From Flavobacteriales bacterium (GTDB lineage: Bacteria > Bacteroidota > Bacteroidia > Flavobacteriales_F > PHOS-HE28): 64,000 bases of DNA. This document shows positions 43,728 to 51,109 of this stretch, one piece after another (the first letter of the stretch is position 1; each line of letters opens with the position of its first letter). The stretch lies in the NCBI GenBank assembly GCA_016715995.1, contig JADJXF010000025.1:21552-85551 (forward strand), written 5' to 3'. The position numbers and the translations under genes were made by a program. The notes below the pieces were generated by a model. It was not told the DNA's origin. It was given only the letters and a program-made list of their open reading frames with translations, and did no database searches.

Positions 43728-43997
43728 TCAGTTGCTCTTGTTGCCGGAGTGGCCGCGGAAGGTGCGCGTGGGGGCGAACTCGCCCAGCTTGTGGCCCACC
43801 ATGTTCTCGGTCACGTAAACCGGGATGAACTTGTTGCCGTTGTGCACGGCGATGGTGAGGCCGACGAACTCAGGCGTGATGGTGGAAGCGCGCGACCAGG
43901 TTTTGATCACGTTCTTCTTGCCAGAGACTTGGGCCTCGCCCACGCGCTTGGTGAGCTTGTAGTGGACGAACGGCGGTTTCTTGAGTGAACGGCTCAT
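43728..43997 (-). CDS. rpsS: 30S ribosomal protein S19
   Basis: 89 residues: RSLKKPPFVHYKLTKRVGEA, TWSRASTITPEFVGLTIAVHNGNKFIPVYVTENMVGHKLGEFAPTRTF in conserved order. It sits in the 30S head with S13 near the A site. Order rplB-rpsS-rplV is the normal S10-operon order. Confidence 0.97.
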   Translation of the reverse strand: MSRSLKKPPFVHYKLTKRVGEAQVSGKKNVIKTWSRASTITPEFVGLTIAVHNGNKFIPVYVTENMVGHKLGEFAPTRTFRGHSGNKSN

Positions 43998-44011
43998 GTG
44001 CTATCGGTGGA

Positions 44012-44851
<840 letters not shown>

Positions 44852-44854
44852 GGC

Positions 44855-45148
44855 TTAGATGCTGCTGTAGAGGTCGATGGTGTCGCCGGCCTTCACGGTC
44901 ACGATGGCCTTCTTGACGCTGGGCGTGCGGCCGCGCAGGATCAGGCTCTTCGTGTAGCGGGTGCGGCGCTTGCCGTGGGAGATCATGGTGCGCACGCCGG
45001 TGACGGTGACGCTGTACTCCTTCTCCACGGCCTGCTTGATCTGCACCTTGTTGCTGGTGCGCGCGACGACGAAGCCGTAGCGGTTCTCCTTCTCGCCTTG
45101 GGCCGTCATCTTCTCGGTGACGATCGGTCGGATGATGATCTGGCTCAT
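44855..45148 (-). CDS. rplW: 50S ribosomal protein L23
   Basis: 97 residues: SQIIIRPIVTEKMTAQGEKENRYGFVV, then NKVQIKQAVEKEYSVTVTGVRTM. It forms the main tunnel-exit docking site for trigger factor and SRP. Spacing is 3 bases on each side, to rplD and rplB. Confidence 0.97.
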   Translation of the reverse strand: MSQIIIRPIVTEKMTAQGEKENRYGFVVARTSNKVQIKQAVEKEYSVTVTGVRTMISHGKRRTRYTKSLILRGRTPSVKKAIVTVKAGDTIDLYSSI

Positions 45149-45151
45149 GGC

Positions 45152-45784
45152 TTACTTCGTGAGGGTTGCTTCCAACGGGGCGATCGCGTCCTTGGCGATG
45201 ATGAGCCCGTTGGCGTTCATGATGTCGTAGGTGCTGAGCTCGCTGGCCACTACCACGCGCGTGCGCTGCAGGTTGCGGCTGCTGAGCAGCAGGTTGTCGT
45301 CCTTGGCGGGCACCACCAGCACGCTCTTGCGCGTACCGAGCTCGAAGGCCTTCAGGAGGGCTGCGAATTCGCTGGTCTTCGGCGCCTTCATGGTCAGGGC
45401 ATCGATCACCTTCAGCGAGCCGTCCTTGGCCTTGTAGGTGAGGGCGCTGCGGCGGGCCAGGTCCTTCACCTTCTTGTTCAGCTTGAAGTGGTAGTCGCGC
45501 GGCTGCGGGCCGAACACGCGTGCGCCACCGGGGAACAGCGGGCTCTTGATGGAGCCTTTGCGGCTGCCGCCGGTGCCCTTCTGGCGGTGCAGCTTCTTGG
45601 TGCTGCCGCTCACCTCGCTCTTCTCAAGGGTCTTGGCGGTGCCTTGGCGCTTATTGGCCAGGTGCTGCTTCACATCCAGCCAGATGGCGTGGTCGTTCGG
45701 CGTCTCGATCGCGAAGACCGCGTCGTTCAGCTTGGCTTTCTTGCCGGTGGACTTGCCGTCCTTGCCGTAGATCTCGAGTTCCAT
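45152..45784 (-). CDS. rplD: 50S ribosomal protein L4
   Basis: 210 residues. The tunnel loop KLHRQKGTGGSRKGSIKSPLFPGGARVFGP is conserved. In E. coli L4 represses the S10 operon; no matching leader structure was looked for in detail here, and regulation may differ. One base separates it from rplC and 3 from rplW. Confidence 0.97.
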   Translation of the reverse strand: MELEIYGKDGKSTGKKAKLNDAVFAIETPNDHAIWLDVKQHLANKRQGTAKTLEKSEVSGSTKKLHRQKGTGGSRKGSIKSPLFPGGARVFGPQPRDYHFKLNKKVKDLARRSALTYKAKDGSLKVIDALTMKAPKTSEFAALLKAFELGTRKSVLVVPAKDDNLLLSSRNLQRTRVVVASELSTYDIMNANGLIIAKDAIAPLEATLTK

Positions 45785-45785
45785 C

Positions 45786-46403
45786 TTACTTCCAGATGAT
45801 CACGATGCTGCCTTTGGGACCGGGAACGGTGCCCTTGAGCAGCAACAGGTTCTTGGATGCGTCCACTTTCACCACCTTCAGATTCTCGGTGGTCACTTTG
45901 TTCCCGCCGGTGCGGCCCGCCATGCGCATGCCCTTGAACACGCGGCTGGGGTATGAGCTGCCGCCGAGCGAACCCGGTGCGCGGCTGCGGTCATGCTGGC
46001 CGTGGGTGGCTTCGCCCACGCCGCTGAATCCATGGCGCTTCACAACGCCTTGGAAGCCTTTGCCCTTGCTGTTGCCGGTCACTGTCACGAAGCTGCCCTC
46101 CTCAAAGAGGTCAACGCCGATGGCATCTCCCAGCTTCAGTTCGGTCTCGAACTCCTTGAACTCGTGCGCCTTCACCTTCGGGGTGGTGTTCGCCTTCTTG
46201 TAGTGGCCCATGGCCGCTGCAGGAGTGTTCTTCGGGCGACGCTCGCCGTACGCGAGCTGCACGGCCTGATAGCCGTCCTTCTCCTGGGTCTTCACGTGGC
46301 TCACCACGTTGGGCGACGCCTCGATCACGGTGCAGGCCACGAGGCTGCCGTCCGTGTCGTACAGGCTGGTCATCCCGATCTTCTTGCCGATCAATCCGCT
46401 CAT
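45786..46403 (-). CDS. rplC: 50S ribosomal protein L3
   Basis: 205 residues: MSGLIGKKIGMTSLYDTDGSLVACTVIEA, then KGFQGVVKRHGFSGVGEATHGQHDRSRAPGSLGGSSYPSRVFKGMRMAGR. The central extension reaches the peptidyl transferase centre and carries the Gln that PrmB methylates in E. coli. It lies 19 bases after rpsJ. Confidence 0.97.
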   Translation of the reverse strand: MSGLIGKKIGMTSLYDTDGSLVACTVIEASPNVVSHVKTQEKDGYQAVQLAYGERRPKNTPAAAMGHYKKANTTPKVKAHEFKEFETELKLGDAIGVDLFEEGSFVTVTGNSKGKGFQGVVKRHGFSGVGEATHGQHDRSRAPGSLGGSSYPSRVFKGMRMAGRTGGNKVTTENLKVVKVDASKNLLLLKGTVPGPKGSIVIIWK

Positions 46404-46422
46404 GGCTGTTTCGTGTTATCGG

Positions 46423-46728
46423 TCAGACCTTGATCTCCACATCCACGCCGCTGGGGAGTTCCAGTTTCATCAGCGCGTCGATCGTCTTGCTGCTCGAGCT
46501 ATAGATGTCCATCATGCGCTTGTAGCTGCACAGCTGGAATTGCTCACGGGCCTTCTTGTTCACGTGCGGGCTGCGCAGCACGGTGAAGATGCGCTTGTGC
46601 GTGGGCAGCGGGATGGGGCCGCTCACCACGGCGCCCGTGCTCTTCACCGTCTTCACGATCTTCTCGGCGCTCTTGTCGACGAGGTTGTGATCGTAAGACC
46701 GCAACTTGATCCGGATCTTCTGGGTCAT
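46423..46728 (-). CDS. rpsJ: 30S ribosomal protein S10
   Basis: 101 residues: TQKIRIKLRSYDHNLVDKSAEKIVKTVKSTGAVVSGPIPLPT and the typical SPHVNKKAREQFQLCSYKRMMDI. It is a 30S head protein and doubles as NusE in transcription antitermination. It follows fusA directly (11 bases); no tuf gene lies between them, unlike in proteobacteria. Confidence 0.98.
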   Translation of the reverse strand: MTQKIRIKLRSYDHNLVDKSAEKIVKTVKSTGAVVSGPIPLPTHKRIFTVLRSPHVNKKAREQFQLCSYKRMMDIYSSSSKTIDALMKLELPSGVDVEIKV

Positions 46729-46739
46729 TGGTTCGCGGG

Positions 46740-48848
46740 TTAGGCAGAAACTTTACCACGCACCTTGGCCAGCACGGCTTCGGTGATGTTGTTGGGGGCG
46801 GGGGTGTAATGGCTGAACTCCATGGTGCTGCTCGCGCGGCCGCTGCTCATGGTGCGCAGGCTGGTCACGTAGCCGAACATCTCGCTCAAAGGCACGGTGC
46901 CCTTGATGGCCTTGGCGCCGGCACGGTCCTCCATGCCCACGATGGTACCGCGGCGGCGGTTGAGGTCGCCAACGATGTCGCCCATGTTTTCTTCCGGGGT
47001 GATCACTTCGATCTTCATGATGGGCTCCATCAGCACGGGCTTGCACTTGGGCACCGCGGTGCGGAAGGCGGACTTCGCGCAGATCTCGAAGCTCAGCGCA
47101 TCGGAGTCCACGTTGTGGAACGAGCCGTCGTACAGGGTCACCTTCAGGCTCTCCATGGGGTAGCCCGCCAGCACGCCGTTCTTGAGCGAGGCATCGAAGC
47201 CCTTGGCCACCGGCTGGATGAACTCCTTCGGAATGGAGCCGCCCTTGATCTCGTCGATGAACTCCAGGCCGGTCTTCTCCGGATCGGTCTGCGGCTCGAT
47301 GCGCACGTGGATGTCGGCGAACTTTCCGCGACCACCCGTCTGCTTCTTGTACAGCTCGCGGTGCTCCACGGTGGCGGTGATGGCCTCCTTGTATTTCACC
47401 TGAGGGGCGCCCTGGTTGCATTCCACCTTGAACTCGCGCTTCAGGCGGTCCACGATGATCTCCAAGTGCAGTTCGCCCATGCCGCTGATCACGGTCTGGC
47501 CGGTCTCCTCGTCGGTGTGCACCTTGAAGGTGGGGTCCTCCTCGGCCAGCTTGGCCAGCGAAGCGCCCAGCTTGTCCAGGTCGGCTTGGGTCTTGGGCTC
47601 TACAGCGATGCCGATCACCGGCTCGGGGAAGCTCATGCTCTCCAGGATGATCGGATGATCCTCAGCGCACAGGGTGTCGCCCGTGCGGATGTCCTTGAAG
47701 CCTACCGCCGCGCCGATGTCACCGGCCTCGATGCGCTCCACGGGGTTCTGCTTGTTGGAGTGCATCTGGAAGATGCGGCTGATGCGCTCCTTCTTGTCGC
47801 TGCGAGTGTTGAGCACGTAGCTGCCGGCCTCCAGCACACCGCTGTAAGCGCGGAAGAAGGCGAGGCGGCCCACGAAGGGGTCGGTGGCAATCTTGAAGGC
47901 CAGACCGGCGAAGGGCTCGTCGGGATCCGGGTGGCGGATGGCCTCCCCATCGGTGCGCGGGTCGATGCCGATCACTGCCTCGATGTCCATCGGGCTCGGC
48001 AGATAGGCCATCACCGCATCGAGCATCGTCTGCACGCCTTTGTTCTTGAAAGCGCTGCCGCAGAGGATCGGCGTGATGCTCATATTGATGGTGGAGATGC
48101 GGATCGCATTCATGACTTCCGCCTCGGTCAGGCTGTCGGGGTCGGCGAAGTACTTCTCCATCAACTTGTCGTCGCTCTCGGCAACGGCCTCGATGAGCTT
48201 GTCGCGCCACTCCTTAACGGTGTCCTTCAGGTCCTCGGGGATGGGCACCTCGTTCCAGGTCATGCCCTGGTCCGTCTCGTTCCACACCATGCCCCGGTTG
48301 TTAATCAGGTCAACAACGCCTTTGAAATCGGCCTCGGCGCCGATGGGCACTTGCAGGGGAACGGGGTTCGCGCCCAAGCGCTCGCGGATCTGGGCCACCA
48401 CGTTAAAGAAGTCAGCGCCGCTGCGGTCCATCTTGTTGACGAAGCCGATGCGGGGCACCTTGTACTTGTTGGCCTGGCGCCACACGGTCTCGCTCTGGGG
48501 CTCCACGCCGCCCACGGCGCAGAAGAGCGCTACTGCCCCGTCGAGCACGCGCAGGCTGCGCTCCACCTCCACGGTGAAGTCCACGTGGCCCGGTGTGTCG
48601 ATCAGGTTGATCTTGTACTTGTCGCCACGGTAATCCCAGCTGGTGGTGGTGGCGGCGCTGGTGATGGTGATGCCGCGCTCCTGCTCCTGGGCCATCCAGT
48701 CCATGGTGGCCGCGCCATCGTGCACCTCGCCGATCTTGTGGACCAGCCCGGTGTAGTAGAGGATCCGCTCAGACGTAGTGGTCTTGCCGGCATCGATGTG
48801 CGCCATGATGCCGATGTTGCGCGTGTATGTCAGGTCCCTCTTGGCCAT
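46740..48848 (-). CDS. fusA: Elongation factor G
   Basis: 702 residues. GTPase motifs are AHIDAGKTT (G1), ERGITITSAA (G2), DTPGHVDF (G3) and NKMDRSG (G4). Domains II to V follow in full length, with MGELHLEIIVDRLKREF in domain III and HYTPAPNNITEAVLAKVRGK at the end. It drives ribosomal translocation and recycling. It is placed between rpsG and rpsJ, joining the str and S10 groups in one run. Confidence 0.98.
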   Translation of the reverse strand: MAKRDLTYTRNIGIMAHIDAGKTTTSERILYYTGLVHKIGEVHDGAATMDWMAQEQERGITITSAATTTSWDYRGDKYKINLIDTPGHVDFTVEVERSLRVLDGAVALFCAVGGVEPQSETVWRQANKYKVPRIGFVNKMDRSGADFFNVVAQIRERLGANPVPLQVPIGAEADFKGVVDLINNRGMVWNETDQGMTWNEVPIPEDLKDTVKEWRDKLIEAVAESDDKLMEKYFADPDSLTEAEVMNAIRISTINMSITPILCGSAFKNKGVQTMLDAVMAYLPSPMDIEAVIGIDPRTDGEAIRHPDPDEPFAGLAFKIATDPFVGRLAFFRAYSGVLEAGSYVLNTRSDKKERISRIFQMHSNKQNPVERIEAGDIGAAVGFKDIRTGDTLCAEDHPIILESMSFPEPVIGIAVEPKTQADLDKLGASLAKLAEEDPTFKVHTDEETGQTVISGMGELHLEIIVDRLKREFKVECNQGAPQVKYKEAITATVEHRELYKKQTGGRGKFADIHVRIEPQTDPEKTGLEFIDEIKGGSIPKEFIQPVAKGFDASLKNGVLAGYPMESLKVTLYDGSFHNVDSDALSFEICAKSAFRTAVPKCKPVLMEPIMKIEVITPEENMGDIVGDLNRRRGTIVGMEDRAGAKAIKGTVPLSEMFGYVTSLRTMSSGRASSTMEFSHYTPAPNNITEAVLAKVRGKVSA

Positions 48849-48872
48849 GGCTCGCTTTCTCTACCGTCGTTA

Positions 48873-49337
48873 TCAGAACCTGAAGTGGCTGAAGGCCTTG
48901 TTCGCCTCGGCCATCTTGTGGACCTCCTCCTTCTTCTTGAAAGCCGCGCCTTCCTCCTTGCTGGCTGCGAGGATCTCGTTCGCGAGCTTCTGGGCCATGC
49001 TGCGCTCGTTACGGCCGCGTGCATACCCGATCAGCCACTTCATGGCCAGGCTCTTCTTCCGGTCCTCGCGCACTTGCTGCGGAATCTGGAAGTTGGCGCC
49101 GCCCACGCGGCGGCTGCGCACCTCCACTTGGGGCGTCACGTTCGTGAGGGCCTTGCGGAAGATCTCAAGCCCGTCCTCGCCGCTCTTCTCCGCCACGATG
49201 TCAATGGCGTTGTAGAAGATGTCGAACGACTTGCTCTTCTTGCCGTCGTACATCAGGTTGTTCACGAACTTGGTCACCTGCTGGTCGCCGAACTTGGGGT
49301 CGGGGAGCGTGGTGTGCTTGACTGCTTTTTTGCGCAT
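48873..49337 (-). CDS. rpsG: 30S ribosomal protein S7
   Basis: 154 residues: MRKKAVKHTTLPDPKFGDQQVTKFVNNLMYDGKKS, EVRSRRVGGANFQIPQQV and KKEEVHKMAEANKAFSHFRF at the end. It nucleates the 30S head and contacts the E-site tRNA. It lies 25 bases after rpsL and 24 before fusA. Confidence 0.97.
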   Translation of the reverse strand: MRKKAVKHTTLPDPKFGDQQVTKFVNNLMYDGKKSKSFDIFYNAIDIVAEKSGEDGLEIFRKALTNVTPQVEVRSRRVGGANFQIPQQVREDRKKSLAMKWLIGYARGRNERSMAQKLANEILAASKEEGAAFKKKEEVHKMAEANKAFSHFRF

Positions 49338-49362
49338 GGTCCTGTTCCTTTTCCGTTAGCGC

Positions 49363-49761
49363 TTATTTCTTCTTGGCGGGAGCGGCTCCTGCCTTGGGCT
49401 TCTTGGTGCCGTACTTGCTGCGGCGCTGGTTGCGGCCCTCCACGCCACTGGTGTCGAGCACGCCGCGCACGATGTGGTACTTCACGCCAGGTAGGTCCTT
49501 CACCCTGCCGCCGCGCACCAACACGATGCTGTGCTCCTGCAGGTTGTGGCCCTCGCCGCCGATGTAGGCGATCACCTCATAGCCGTTCACCAGGCGCACT
49601 TTGGCCACTTTACGAAGCGCCGAGTTCGGCTTCTTCGGCGTGGTGGTGTACACCTTGGTGCACACGCCGCGGCGCTGCGGGCAGGCCTTCAGCGCGATGG
49701 ACTTGCTCTTGTACACCGGGGTCTCCCGGCCTTTGCGGATCAGCTGCTGGATGGTTGGCAT
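49363..49761 (-). CDS. rpsL: 30S ribosomal protein S12
   Basis: 132 residues, first gene of the ribosomal run. The decoding-centre loops TTPKKPNSALRKVAKVRL (Lys43 region) and RVKDLPGVKYHIVRG (Lys88 region) are both of the streptomycin-sensitive type. A short Lys/Ala tail (GAAPAKKK) follows. A good Bacteroidota promoter lies ~60-90 bases upstream. Confidence 0.98.
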   Translation of the reverse strand: MPTIQQLIRKGRETPVYKSKSIALKACPQRRGVCTKVYTTTPKKPNSALRKVAKVRLVNGYEVIAYIGGEGHNLQEHSIVLVRGGRVKDLPGVKYHIVRGVLDTSGVEGRNQRRSKYGTKKPKAGAAPAKKK

Positions 49762-49820
49762 CTGGGGCTTTCGTCTTGACTATCAGGCGTTTTCGACTTT
49801 TTCTTCTTGAAAACGGGCTG

Positions 49821-49850
49821 CGAAAGTAGCCGAAATCACTTTCCGACAAA
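49821..49850 (-). promoter_or_regulatory. Promoter of the ribosomal operon
   Basis: On the minus strand TTTG (49850-49847), an 18-base spacer, then TACTTTCG (49828-49821), matching the Bacteroidota -33/-7 layout. It gives a 5' leader of roughly 50-55 bases to the rpsL ATG at 49761. This is the best two-element promoter seen in the window. Confidence 0.65.
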
Positions 49851-50041
49851 TGCATGTTGAATGAAAATTCTCTGGGTGGGCGCGGCCTGGGTTGCGGATT
49901 GACAGTGGAACGGACGACTCGAATGTCGGCTAAGGCATTGATGTTCTGTATGAATAGCTCAGCGACGAGCAGGCGATTCTGAGCACACTGCCAACCTCAA
50001 ATACACCCACCATGAACAAGCGTGCGGAAGTTGTCCACTTC
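49851..50041. other. Intergenic DNA between the ribosomal promoter and Fic promoter
   Basis: No gene, tRNA or strong hairpin was recognised in this part of the 307-base divergent gap. The sequence is less GC-rich than its surroundings. Confidence 0.4.
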
Positions 50042-50049
50042 TACCTTTG
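50042..50049 (+). promoter_or_regulatory. Candidate -7 element (TACCTTTG) for the Fic gene
   Basis: Exact TAnnTTTG match 19 bases before the ATG at 50069; no TTTG at -33. Confidence 0.4.
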
Positions 50050-50068
50050 TTCACATCATTTGATTTGA

Positions 50069-51052
50069 ATGGACGTCGCAAGTATCACCTATTATTCCAT
50101 CAGCCCTCGCATCCTGCACCTCTTGGCCCGGGTACACGAGCAGCTTGGTCAGGTGCAAGCCCGGCACTTCCACCAGCCCGCTGCCGATCTGGCCAAGGCG
50201 TACCGGACCAGCATCGTCCACGCCACCCTGGCCATCGAGGGCGGGCAGCTGGACCCGCTCCCTGTAGCGGCCATTGCCGAGGACCACACCGCCAGCACCC
50301 AAGGCCCCGCCGCGTTGGAAGCGCTGAACACCCACCGCACGCACGATCTGCTTGGAAACCTCGACCCCTTCTCCGAGCAGGACCTGCGCCACGCCCACGG
50401 GGTGCTCATGCACGGTCTGGCGGTGGATGCCGGCCAATACCGCACCGGCACCATCGAGGTGTTCTATGGCGACCCCCAGCCCTTGCGCACTGCGCCCGCT
50501 AAAGGGTTGCCGGTAGCTGTGCAGGAACTGCTGCGCTATGCCGAAGAGGATGACTTCCCTCCCCTGCTCACCAGCTGCGTGCTGCACTTCGGCCTCATCC
50601 ACCTGCGGCCCTTCGGCGCGGGCAACGGACGGCTCGCCCGCCTTTGGCAACGCGCCCTGCTCATGCGCCTTTGGCCAGTCTTCAGCTACCTGCCGGTGGA
50701 GGCCTTCATCCACCGCGCCGAACCCGCCTACCACGCCGCGCTCGAATACGCTGACCGACGAGGCGACTGCGGCGGCTTCATCGTGTACCTCTTGGAGCGG
50801 ATCGAAGAAGCGCTGGCCGAGCTCCTGGCATCACCGGATCCCATTCGCACGGCCGCTGAGCGCGTGGAGGCTTTCCTGCAGCACCGTCATCATGCTGGAT
50901 TGGCGAATCAGCTGTTCCGACGGAAGGATTACATGGACTTCCATCATTGGCTCAGCACGGCCACGGCGACGAGGGATCTGAAGGAGGCGGTTGCACAACG
51001 GGTTATCTCAATCATTGGCGGGGGCCGCGCAGCTGTCTATGGCACCACCTGA
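50069..51052 (+). CDS. Fic-domain protein with variant catalytic motif
   Basis: 327 residues. An N-terminal Fic_N-like helix carries T53-L-A-I-E57-G58, fitting the inhibitory (S/T)xxxE(G/N) motif of self-inhibited class II Fic proteins. The Fic core follows (ILHLLARVHEQLG, SEQDLRHAHGVLMHGL, GQYRTGTIEVF) with active site H178-L-R-P-F-G-A-G-N-G-R188. Compared with HPFxDGNGR this has two residues (LR) after the His and Ala in place of Asp/Glu. A winged-helix-like C-terminus follows (RRKDYMDFHHWLSTATATRDLKEAV). It would AMPylate or otherwise modify a protein if active. It is divergent from the ribosomal operon; the target is unknown. Confidence 0.88.
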   Translation: MDVASITYYSISPRILHLLARVHEQLGQVQARHFHQPAADLAKAYRTSIVHATLAIEGGQLDPLPVAAIAEDHTASTQGPAALEALNTHRTHDLLGNLDPFSEQDLRHAHGVLMHGLAVDAGQYRTGTIEVFYGDPQPLRTAPAKGLPVAVQELLRYAEEDDFPPLLTSCVLHFGLIHLRPFGAGNGRLARLWQRALLMRLWPVFSYLPVEAFIHRAEPAYHAALEYADRRGDCGGFIVYLLERIEEALAELLASPDPIRTAAERVEAFLQHRHHAGLANQLFRRKDYMDFHHWLSTATATRDLKEAVAQRVISIIGGGRAAVYGTT

Positions 51053-51055
51053 CCG

Positions 51056-51073
51056 GAGGTTATCCACAACCTC
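51056..51073. promoter_or_regulatory. Palindrome containing a perfect DnaA box
   Basis: GAGGTT-ATCCAC-AACCTC forms a 6-bp stem just after the Fic stop, and TTATCCACA (51060-51068) is an exact consensus DnaA box. It could be a weak terminator or a DnaA-titrating site. Confidence 0.4.
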
Positions 51074-51095
51074 AGAGCCCTCAATACCACGCGTC

Positions 51096-51103
51096 TACCT
51101 TCG
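51096..51103 (+). promoter_or_regulatory. Candidate -7 element (TACCTTCG) for the helicase gene
   Basis: TAnnTTCG match ending 6 bases before the ATG at 51110, implying a leaderless mRNA if used. Confidence 0.4.
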
Positions 51104-51109
51104 GCGCCG

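Noticed and set aside
46728..49829. 1033-codon plus-strand frame over fusA, rpsG and rpsL
   Set aside because: Same antisense effect; no domain and no start context.
50012..50068. 18-codon ORF ending directly at the Fic ATG
   Set aside because: It contains the likely -7 box of the Fic gene, so it would not be transcribed in full; probably chance.
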